Shown piece after piece: positions 56,351 to 64,000 of a stretch of 64,000 nt of DNA. The position numbers and the translations under genes are program-made. The DNA comes from Cymbomonas tetramitiformis (Eukaryota > Chlorophyta > Pyramimonadophyceae > Pyramimonadales > Pyramimonadaceae). Under the pieces are notes generated by a model. It was not told the DNA's origin. It ran no database searches and saw only the letters and a program-made list of their open reading frames with translations. The stretch lies in assembly GCA_001247695.2 (NCBI GenBank), contig LGRX02012548.1:1-64000 (forward strand). Reading direction: 5' to 3'. How positions within the stretch are numbered: position 1 is the stretch's first letter; each line of letters starts with the position of its first letter.

Positions 56351-57069
56351 TAGGAAACAAGAACCGGGCCAGCAACGGCTAATGTGAAACATCGCACGCA
56401 GCGAGGAAAGCCCCCCTCCCCCGCCAGGCTCCACGCATACAGGTTAAAACACGACCGATTCAGGATATCCGCTAGGATAACGAAGTGGCGTGTAAAAGTT
56501 GTTAGTCAAACAAGAAAGCAGAATGCTGAAACAGCAGGCATGAAACAGGCGGCGCAAGAAGAGAGCTTGAAGAATGGTGAAGGTGTGGCAAATCGGGATC
56601 TAATATGAGATTTCCTCAATCGTGGATGCGCGATCGTCAGAGCTCGTCGGGGCCGCGTGACTCCTGAAATATCTGAAGTAGGAAAGGTGACTGGTGAGAC
56701 GATCTTGAAGCACGAGATGCGTGACATATATCCGATCGAGTCTGCTAGTTGTGACTAAAGATCGAACGGACAGTCCGTCAGCCAGTCGGTTGATATTTCG
56801 ATCGGGCGGTCGAACGGTCGCCATACAGTCGATGTAAGACTGAATGTTATGGTCGACGACAAATATAAATTATAAAAACTGTGCTCTCAAAATTTTGATA
56901 TCTTTATCTACTCTATCTGCTTCCTTTCTGACCTGGACTCGCCCCGTACCGTAGGATGCACTGGGTAGTATGGCTACAAACAATCTGGGGGCGGTGTCGT
57001 GTGGTGATGCATCCTGACGCACACTGTTAACACTGGGGTGTGCCCTGGAAAAATCCTGGGAATTTCCCC

Positions 57070-57204
57070 TTTCCCCTATAAGGGAACGAAGATTGTCCCA
57101 GAATTTCCGGGGGAAATTCCCGGTCGGTTCTGGGACACCTACAAAAACGAAGATTGTCCCAGAATTTCCGGGGGAAATTCCCGGTCGGTTCTGGGACACC
57201 TACA
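57070..57204. repeat. 61-bp palindromic tandem duplication
   Basis: ACGAAGATTGTCCCAGAATT and the rest of a 61-bp unit occur twice head to tail. Each unit can fold: GAATTTCC pairs with GGAAATTC across GGG, and GTCCCAGAA with TTCTGGGAC. The order supports a cruciform or hairpin. Confidence 0.8.
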
Positions 57205-57261
57205 AAAATGTCACAGTAGCTACAAAAATGGTAGGGGGTAGCTACAAAATGACCCCGTTAT

Positions 57262-57544
57262 CCTCCCCGCACCCTCTGCCCCTGGGTCCTATGGTCCTTG
57301 CGTGCAGACTATGCACCTATCTACCGTACGCGCACCCTCGCGCATCCCTCCCCACCCACGACCTGCAGCGCCGCTGCTCACCCTTTGGCCGCTGATTCGC
57401 AACAGCAGATGAAGCAGCATAAGGCACAGCGCCGGGGAGAGCGCCGCACGCGCCACGCGCCTGATTTGGCGCGGAGCGGAGCAGCCTCCCCGCTCCCTTG
57501 GTCCCTGGGTCCTATGGTCCTTGCGTGCACACTCTGCACCTAGG
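57262..57544. repeat. 222-bp satellite, continuation after the inserted element
   Basis: Restarts at CCTCCCCGCACC and matches the sequence expected after unit 6 in the three-unit order. A further unit at about 57388 is of the unit 1/4 type (CATAAGGCAC). Confidence 0.9.
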
Positions 57545-59519
57545 GGAATCCCACCCAACTGTTTAAGGGAGCAGATGGAGTGCTGCAGGACCTCCCATGG
57601 CCGATGCTGGTGGTGTATGCTCCACCCTCGAGGTCAAGACCGCAGAGGATTCGACACCAGCGAGTGCCCCCGCCAATTGTTGATGCAGGCAAGGCGTCAA
57701 AGATGCGGGACGCGCAGGGCACAGTTTCTGGAGGAGATTTCCTTGAGGCCCTGCGGGACGAGTACAGCCGAGACGGGCCCCTTCGTACTCTGCGGGAGCA
57801 AGTACAGTCAGCTCCCCATCACAGCACGAAGCACTTCTGCATTGTTGGCGAAGTGCTGTGGCGGGTAGCTGCGGGGCACTACCAGCTGGTCCTGGGTGAG
57901 GACTCACCCCTCCGGGAGATTGTGTTCCGCGAAGCCCACGACTCCCTGGCAGCGGGTCACACAGGGCGCGACAAGACACTTGAAAGGGTTCTTCGTCGAT
58001 TCTGGTGGAAGAACGCCTCGGATGATGTGGGGGCTTGGGTGGCGTCCTGCCCCACTTGCCAGGCTGTGAAACCCCGATCGGCATACCCTGATGGACTGCT
58101 TAACCCGCATTCGATCCCGTCGCGAAACTGGCAGGACGTGGGTGTGGACTTTGTCACCAGTCTACCTTTGACCGAGCAAGGGAACGACGCGTTCGTCGCC
58201 TTCACCTGTAAGCTCTCGAAGATGGTCCACGTGGTCCCCATTAACTTCGGGGACAGCTCAGCAGCCACTATTGCTCGCATCTACTTCGACACCGTGTGGA
58301 GGCAGCATGGCGCGCCTATGAAAATTGTCAGCGACCGGGACCCACGCTTCCAAGACGCGTTCTGGAAAGAGCTGATGCGGTTGATGGGGGTCAAGGTGGC
58401 AATGACCACCCCTTACAACCCCCGATCTGATGGTCAAGCGGAGCACACCAACCGGGTCGTGGAAGATATGCTTCGCTCCTTCGTCGATGATAGTCCGGAG
58501 GACTGGGACCTGTACGCCACCAACGTCGAGTTTGCTATCAACGACTCGCGCAGTGACGTAACCGGTTTCACCCCCTTCGAGTTGTGCTATGGTGTGTCAC
58601 CCATGTCACAGCTTGACATGTTTCTAGAAGCTGCCCAGTCTACCGATGGGCGACGCAAAGGAGGGGTGGGGACTGCACATGAATGGGCGTTTCGTTTTTC
58701 GTCGCAGCTGCGGGACGCGCGGGGTAGACTGGAGTTGGCACAGCAGCGGCAGCGAGATCTCTTCGATCAGCGCCATGGGCAGCGAGAGTATGCGGTGGGG
58801 GACCTCGTCTGGGTAGAAGCCAAGCACCTCACGGAGAAGCTCATGGACAGGTCCCTTTGCAGGAAGCTCAGCAAGCGCTGGCATGGGCCGTTGGCGGTAA
58901 CGGAGCGGTTCTACCGAGTGACATGCAGGCGGGTCTTCCGGAGGCAGACCGAGGTGCTCCGGTGGCTTATCTACTGCAGCTCCCCCCACGCTGGCGTATA
59001 CATGATGTGTTCGCACAACATCGACTGAAGCCATACGTGGGAGGGGCAGATGCGTTCGCGTCACGCCGACAGCCAGCAATCCCAGAAAGGTGATAGTTGA
59101 TGGACAACGCGAGGCCCATGTGGATCGCATTCTGGCTCGACGAGTTCGCATCTCCCGAGGAAAGGAGATTGTGGAATGGAAGGTACGCTGGACGGGCTAC
59201 TCAAAGGCCCACGATTCGTGGAGGACTCGAGACAAGCTGGAGCGTGGAGCACCTCTGCAGCAGCTTAAGGACTTTGAGACCGAACGTCTGGCCATGGAGG
59301 GCCAGGTACGTGACGCTGCATTACGTCGTCGAGAGCAACGCCGTGATACACCCAGTTCTGCTGCGGTGGCGTCAGGTGCCTCTTTAGCCTACCTGTTGGT
59401 GAGACCCTGGGAGGAGGAGTTTGAGAACCCCACCGACGAATGCCTTCCTTGGGAACAACGTGGAATGACGAGAGAGGGCGAGGTCACCTATGTCACTACC
59501 CTCGCTGCACTTGATACTC

Positions 59520-60827
59520 GGCCAGTACGGATATTGGTATTGTTCAGTGGTACAGGCTCCGTGGAAAAGGAGTTTGCCCGCTGCTTCCCAGCCTCGATGG
59601 CTATTACCCTTCGGGTGGCTTAAGCCACCCTAACAGCGATTTAGGGTGGCTTAAGCCACCTTAACGTTTTCAATTATTGCGGGAGCTATCGGTACCGGAA
59701 ACTAGATTTTTTTAGCTCAAAATGACGGCGACAATGTCTTCTTTTAGACACTATATGCACTATTCGGCGAGCCCAAGTTCCCGGTGAGCAATTTTGGGAA
59801 CTATCTAAGAGGGTACAACATTTAGTGAATTTTGAGCGATTTTTCCGGTTTTTGCATACCCATGCTACTTCAACCGAGATTTTGAGGGTCAAGATGACCT
59901 CGGATCAAACTTTTGGCAACACACTGCAGAAAGAGCAGCTCGAGATCTTGACATCATAGGTCTCCAAATTTTTGAAAAGCGCCTTCGAGGAAGCCCCCGT
60001 GAGCTAATTGGCTTAAGGTGGCTTAAGCCATCTTAAGGAAAATTGGGAAATACCCACCCTACTTCAACCGAGATTTTGAGGGTCAAGATGAACTCAGATC
60101 AAACTTTTGATAAGACACTGCAGAAAGAGCAGCTCAAGATCTTGACGACAAGGGTCTCCAAATTTTGAAAGCACCGCCGAGGAAGCCCCAATAAGCCCTT
60201 CAAGTTAAGGTGGCTTAAGCCACCTTAAGCTGCGGGTAATAGGCATCGAGATCGGTAACTCTGGACGCTGACCCGCTTTGGCGGCCGACTCACGTGACGG
60301 CCATTGAGAGCTGGGATTATTGGAGGTATCCCCCAGGGTACTTCGACGTGGTATGGGCAAGCCCCCCTTGTACCCAGTACAGTCAGGCCCGCACCACTGG
60401 AGGTCCGCCCGATTTCGTTACAGCGGACGCGTGCGTACAACGCACCCTAGACATCATCGAGTATCTCCGTCCTCAACACTGGTTTGTGGAGAACCCGATG
60501 TGCCGTTACCCTGACGCCCTGCGTTTCAGGCCAGTAATGAGCCACTTGCCGGCGCCCCTCACTTGCACCTACTGCATGTATGGGAAACGATACATGAAAC
60601 CTGCGTGTATATGGGCGAGCTCGCCTCCGCCCGAACCCTTACTGCAATGCTCTGCAGCGACTCCTTGTTCGCATCGACGTGCAACAGGAGTTCACCCTGA
60701 TACTGCACAACTGGGACCGAGTGGTCATCGGAAGGGGATGCAGAAGTCACACGCAGTGTATCCAGTTCCAGAGGGTCTACTGCGGCATCTGTTCCAGCAC
60801 TTGACTTTTGGAGGCACAGGAAAGTAA
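59520..60827 (+). other. C5-DNA methyltransferase domain of the chromovirus, split by a MITE
   Basis: Motif I FSGTG (about 59545), an acidic VTLD strand (about 60255), motif IV-like DVVWASPPCTQYS with the catalytic Cys, the ENP counterpart of the ENV motif, and a Cys-rich TYCMYGKRYMKP segment. The predicted reaction is transfer of a methyl group from S-adenosylmethionine to cytosine C5. The compact layout and C-terminal YPVPEGLLRHL end resemble the short viral/phage-like methyltransferases more than plant CMT or DNMT1 enzymes; a long target-recognition region is not seen. Confidence 0.75.
59598..60245. mobile_element. 648-bp MITE inserted in the methyltransferase
   Basis: Terminal inverted repeats TGGCTATTACCC / TGCCTATTACCC (11 of 12) and a 4-bp target duplication TCGA (59594-59597 and 60246-60249). 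Removing the element and one TCGA leaves the coding frame intact. Inside, the palindrome GGTGGCTTAAGCCACC occurs near each end (59615, 59645, 60206, and imperfectly at 60022), and a block starting ACTTCAACCGAGATTTTGAG is duplicated at 59867 and 60061. No coding capacity. I do not recognise the superfamily. Confidence 0.85.
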
Positions 60828-61085
60828 ACGATGTTACGGTCATAACCCTTGGACCGAGTGCAACCGATCTACGGCAAGCAGAGTTTCGAAGGAGAAGACG
60901 AAGACTGAAGACCTGCCTTAGATATCGGTTGTGTGCGGTTGGGTGAATCCGGGATGAGCGTTGGCAGCGTGATCCTTGGTGAAGCCCTTCTGCTACGCTG
61001 ATGAGCAGAGGAATCACGAGACCCCTGTACGCTATTGTATGTGTGATTATGCTTTAGTCGTGGTTTCAGGGGAAAGTCCACTCCT
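60828..61085 (+). mobile_element. 3' tail of the methyltransferase retrotransposon, copy B
   Basis: Follows the methyltransferase stop. A purine stretch (GGAGGCACAGGAAAG) overlaps the last codons and could be the polypurine tract, making the following 255 bp the LTR. The sequence matches copy A to CTCCTA at about 61085. No 5' LTR copy is present, because the element is truncated. Confidence 0.65.
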
Positions 61086-61095
61086 ACGACGTACC

Positions 61096-61388
61096 TGCTG
61101 AGACACCCATAGTAAGGGGGTCTGATTTCGATGAGAATAAGAGTAGCGAACTATTAGGGAAATTAGTGAGTGGATGTGACATTGCCTGAGCGAACAGTTG
61201 GGGAAAATAATATGTGAGCTCAGAGGAGAGAATAAAGAGAGGTAACAGAGTTGGTCTCTCAGACTTGGACAGCAAATGATATAACTCTTGCTGTCTGGGT
61301 TTATGTTAAATAGTATATCTGAATATATGATATGATTCCTCAAGATAATAGAGGATAATAGTTTACTCCTGGGAATTCCCCTGGGACA
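61096..61388 (-). repeat. LTR (293 bp) of a minus-strand retroelement
   Basis: On the minus strand it begins TGTCCCAGGGG and ends TGTCTCAGCA, with canonical TG..CA termini. GGGTGAGGTGG lies just upstream on the minus strand as a polypurine tract, so this is the 3' LTR. The 5' LTR is not in the window or is lost. Confidence 0.65.
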
Positions 61389-61424
61389 CCACCTCACCCA
61401 GACGCTAAGGGATTGCTCAGCGAG

Positions 61425-61955
61425 TCATAAGAGCGGGGCACAGTTCATAACGAACTTGCCCGTGACTCCTTCTGCCCAACTCACCATGCCTGCTGCCACC
61501 GCCACCAGCCATCGACCTCTTCCTCCCACAATGTCCAGCGCAGTGACCACTACTGCCCACAGCAGCACACTCTGGGATACCCGCGCGACTGCTGCGATGA
61601 GCGCCAAAGCAACAAAGGCACAGCACCAGTCTTCAAGCTCCAGCGTTTCCTCCAAGGGTAGCTGAAGGGTGACAGCCGCGACTGCATGAACGGCCCACGG
61701 GGCCAGACCGGCCAGCTCACGGCTCCAACCTACCACGAAAGCCCCCGTGGCGAGGTTGACTGCGATGGTGTTGCCGACCGGGGATGACAGCGCATGCGCA
61801 ACCCTGCTCCCCACCACTGCGAAATCTGTTGCGGCTCTGACTCCGAAGGGCCAACCCAAAACTGTGCTGTCTACCCCACTTTGCTGCGCTGCGTGGTCCA
61901 TGGCGGGGCTGAACTGACGGGTTTGCTGAAGGCCACTGCTGCTGGCTGAGGTGTG
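61425..61955 (-). pseudogene. Hydrophobic multi-span ORF just before the 3' LTR
   Basis: An ORF of 158 residues from 61901, open further upstream to about 61955. It is rich in Ala, Val and Leu with several hydrophobic spans (NTIAVNLATGAFVVGW, LAPWAVHAVAAVTLQL, CAFVALALIAAVARV, SVLLWAVVVTALDIV). It is probably the continuation, after a frameshift, of the zinc-knuckle ORF upstream. It occupies the position where env-like ORFs sit in some LTR elements, but no family is recognised and GC-rich composition alone can give such residues. Confidence 0.4.
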
Positions 61956-62760
61956 CAGAGCTGCATAACAGGCTGTGACGTCCAGAAAAAAGAATTTTTG
62001 TTGGGCGTTGTGCTCTGATTACCCGACTCTGTGGAGGCCTGTAGCGGACGTTGTCCTGGAGGGGAACCGTCACGGCGAATGGTGTTGCTGCTGCAGCGGG
62101 TATGAGCACGGTGCAGAAGCCGAGCAGCACTGAGAGAAGCCAGATGTGGTTGACCGGTGATGGTGCTCTGCGCTGCGCACGCGCACGCGTACGAACGGGT
62201 GCGTGAGCCACTGGAGCTGGTCCATTGTTGTTGGCAGCTGGTGCTGCAACGGGTACTGCGGCATCTGGCGCTGCGGGGTTTCTCGGGGCTGAACTGGCAC
62301 TGCCGCGAGCATAGGGTGACCTAGTGACCTGGATGCATGGGGTAGGCATCCAACGGTCGCGGTTGTTGGTGAACTGTTCCAGAGTCATGGGCAAGAACCC
62401 ACTTTCCACTTTCTGAGTGTTGAGGTGCATAAGTTTTACCAACCTGCTGTACTGGTATGGTGGAGGTCTGCTTCTGGCGGGTGTGAACCCTCTGTCAATC
62501 AGATCCCTCCTGGTTCCCGAAACCATGCAATCGTGGGACTGGAATCTGTGGAACCTGTGGTTGATGTTTCCACCACAGTATCTGCACTCTGGACTGCGTT
62601 GTGGTTGCTGGTCGCGTTGTCTGGATGCAGGCCCCCCACTGCCACGTGGTCGTATGGTGTCGTTCCGTCTTGACCTGGCCCAACGCGGTTGGTACGTGCA
62701 GGCGTGGGTGCTGTGCCACTGGGGCGAGCGAGGTTTTCTGAAAGGGGTTGGCGATCGCTG
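61717..62760 (-). pseudogene. Zinc-knuckle, membrane-segment ORF of a retroelement
   Basis: Open from about 62760; the ATG at 62526 is internal. A Cys/His cluster CRYCGGNINHRFHRF...HDC (about 62595-62530) resembles a nucleocapsid finger with unusual spacing. Then come a basic/Pro region and a hydrophobic span (IWLLSVLLGFCTVLIP, about 62140-62090). After about 62000 this frame turns Arg/Ser-rich while the hydrophobic ORF (61955-61425) opens in another frame, so a frameshift is likely there. The real product would be a Gag-like protein with membrane spans. Not assigned to a known family. Confidence 0.45.
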
Positions 62761-63232
62761 CAGTGCAGTGTAGCGCCGGGTGCTGGTTACACAACCTTAC
62801 AACATGCGAACGGCGCGTGGTTGAGGAGCTGTCCTCCCAACGCACCGTTCACGGGCAAGGGCACACACATGACAGTAACCAAGAGCCCACCATGCAAAGG
62901 GCGCGTGGCCGAGGAGCTGTCCTCCCGATGCGCACCTAAGCGATGGCCGCCCACCACCAAAAATAATTATACACGCCAAACGAAGATACGCATGTGGCAC
63001 ACCAGGAATCCTTCTCCGCAAACCCAGATGTGTTTGCACCAACCGCCTTAAAAAAATACACAACCTAACATCATGCGAAATGGGGACTACTACTACCCAC
63101 TAACATTGCCAATACAGGTCTAATAGTATTTCTCACATATTCTTCTTACATATTCATCTTCCTCTTCATCATAATATATTTCTTCAGGTCCTAAATTAAC
63201 ACCTACTATAGCACTATTACAATTCCATCCTT
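62761..63232. other. No gene; an 87-bp duplication, then AT-rich sequence
   Basis: GGCGCGTGG..GAGGAGCTGTCCTCCC occurs at 62812 and 62899. After 63060 the sequence turns AT-rich without signal. This may be the leader of the minus-strand retroelement. Confidence 0.5.
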
Positions 63233-63640
63233 TTGCCAAATCTCAACCCGATCACAGGACCCAAGCTTTTGCAGCTTTTGCAGCTTTTGCATCCCCATTT
63301 TACAACTCTCGGCGCGGTCGCGGGACCCAAGCTTTTGCAGCTTTTGCAAGCCCTTTTTTACAACTCTCAAAGTTTGCAGCTTTTGCAGCTTTTGCAAGCC
63401 CTTTTTGCCAAATCTCAACCCGATCATAGGACCCAAGCTTTTGCCTTTTTGCGACCCGTTTGCCAAATCTCAGGCTCCGTCGCGGGACCCAAGCTTTTGC
63501 GCTTTTGCAAGCCCTTTTTGCCAAATCTCAACCCGGTCGCGGGATCCAAGCTTTTGCAGCTTTTGCAAGCCCTTTTGCTAAATCTCAACTCGATCACAGG
63601 ACCCAAGCTTTTGCAGCTTTTGCACGACCCGTTTGCTGCG
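63233..63640. repeat. Degenerate tandem repeat with AAGCTTTTGCAGC
   Basis: Units of about 60-80 bp contain GGACCCAAGCTTTTGCAGC, CAAGCCCTTTTTGCCAAATC and CAACCCG(A/G)TC. About six units, each varying in the number of CTTTTGCAG words. Confidence 0.9.
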
Positions 63641-63739
63641 GCTTTTCCACAGGCTGCCTTTGCGGCTCGTGGCCAAGTTTGCAGGTTTGGTCAATGCCCA
63701 AACCAGTGCCCAAACCAAACCAGTGGTTTGTGCTCGGGG

Positions 63740-64000
63740 GTGTTGCTAGGCTGTTTGCTAGGGCCGCAGCGGTTCTCATTGCGGATACCCTGACGTGGGG
63801 GTCCTGGGCTTCCCACGTCCCGGGCTCTGCTGCACTTAGGAGGGAGCTGGAGTTTTGGCTGACTGGCAGTTTCCGTAGGCACCAGAGGGGCATATGGGAG
63901 CCGAGGGGGGCGGGGCTCCTCCTGGAGACTCTCCATTCGGATGCATCGGAGGTGGCCTGGGGTTCCTGGCTTGAGCCGTCTCTGGGGGGACCTGAGCTGG
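63740..64000 (+). CDS. RNase H-like fragment of a retroelement (partial at window end)
   Basis: One open frame to the window edge contains ALRRELEFW, then IWEP, then LETLHSDASEVAWGSWL. A helix ending in EL-x-FW, then an IW strand, then (S/T)DAS-x-x-x-WG, is the pattern of the RNase H-like region in DIRS-type and related reverse-transcribing elements, with Asp of SDAS as the first catalytic residue. No start is seen, the RT would lie upstream but is absent, and the rest is beyond the window. Confidence 0.5.

Larger units (their letters stand above)
55233..57261. mobile_element. 2.0-kb element with terminal inverted repeats inserted in the satellite
   Basis: The ends carry inverted copies of TTTTGTAGCTACCCCCTACC (55237-55270 against 57217-57250). 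The satellite sequence resumes exactly where it stopped, and the equivalent uninterrupted junction is seen at about 54569. Near the left end a 39-bp unit (TTTTGTAGCTATAGCTAC...) repeats about three times (55293-55400). Inside are tRNA-like repeats (55820-56350), and near the right end a tandem palindromic duplication (57070-57204). No transposase was found; ORFs such as 56046-55639 (minus) have no motif. No target duplication is evident. Confidence 0.7.
57545..60827 (+). pseudogene. Chromovirus (Ty3/gypsy) Pol 3' part: integrase, chromodomain, C5-DNA methyltransferase
   Basis: 5'-truncated at the satellite, so protease, RT and RNase H are missing. Integrase frame 57580 to about 58900: H2C2 finger (HDSLAAGHTG...CPTCQ), then DD35E with Asp 58147, Asp 58333 and Glu 58441, exactly 35 residues apart. 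The GPY/F-like end (KRWHGPLAV) shifts frame before AYLLQLPPRWRIHDVF...LKPY (about 58955-59040), and shifts again near 59080. The chromodomain is at about 59117-59280 (VDRILARRV, WKVRWTGYSKAHDSW). In the same frame follows VRILVLFSGTGSVEKEF (AdoMet-binding motif I), then a 648-bp insertion (59598-60245), then the rest of the methyltransferase with VTLDADP, ASPPCT (Cys codon 60369-60371), ENP and VYPVPEGL to TAA at 60825-60827. With the insertion and one target copy ignored, the methyltransferase frame is continuous. C5-methyltransferases fused to chromovirus Pol are reported in charophyte algae; whether this is the same lineage is unknown. Confidence 0.85.

Overview
This window is repeat-dominated nuclear DNA of a photosynthetic eukaryote, most plausibly a green-lineage alga. 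The evidence is spliced genes with GT/AG introns, Ty1/copia, chromovirus and R2-like retroelements, a hAT transposon, long satellites, and a BNR-repeat gene that looks like a Ycf48/HCF136-type photosystem II assembly factor. The species cannot be fixed from sequence alone; a prasinophyte such as Cymbomonas is only a guess. There is one assembly gap (16031-16839).

Layout: 1-221 is a 26-bp minisatellite. 222-5733 is an R2-like non-LTR element (reverse transcriptase, zinc finger, restriction-like endonuclease) broken by one stop. A complete copia element (copia-1, minus strand, 5739-13536) is inserted in its tail with 5-bp target duplications, and a second diverged tail lies beyond it, bounded by a large inverted repeat (13542-15550). 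15640-18384 holds exons of the only recognisable host gene, with minisatellites in its introns. 19225-35620 is a CTG-rich satellite array split by a second copia element (copia-2, minus strand, 21066-30818). 35621-38483 holds microsatellites and LTR fragments. 38492-42664 is a complete hAT transposon whose four-exon transposase starts with a chromodomain. 42665-49310 is AT-rich and gene-poor. 49311-53950 holds an inverted copy of a DNA methyltransferase 3' end and a gag-only LTR element. 54011-57540 is a 222-bp satellite interrupted by a 2-kb element with terminal inverted repeats. 57545-61085 is a 5'-truncated Ty3/gypsy chromovirus pol running integrase, chromodomain, cytosine-5 DNA methyltransferase, with a 648-bp MITE inside the methyltransferase. 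61096-63060 is a minus-strand retroelement with a zinc-knuckle/membrane ORF. The window ends in a RNase H-like fragment.

Central observation: several unrelated mobile elements here carry DNA-modification or chromatin-reading modules. Both copia pol proteins have, between protease and integrase, a segment resembling phage-type N6-adenine (Dam) methyltransferases with an NPPY/NPPF motif. The chromovirus carries a C5-methyltransferase, present in two copies. Chromodomains occur in both the chromovirus and the hAT transposase. C5-methyltransferases in retrotransposons are known from dinoflagellates and charophytes; the Dam-like insert in copia pol and the chromodomain-BED-hAT arrangement are the parts most worth checking as new.
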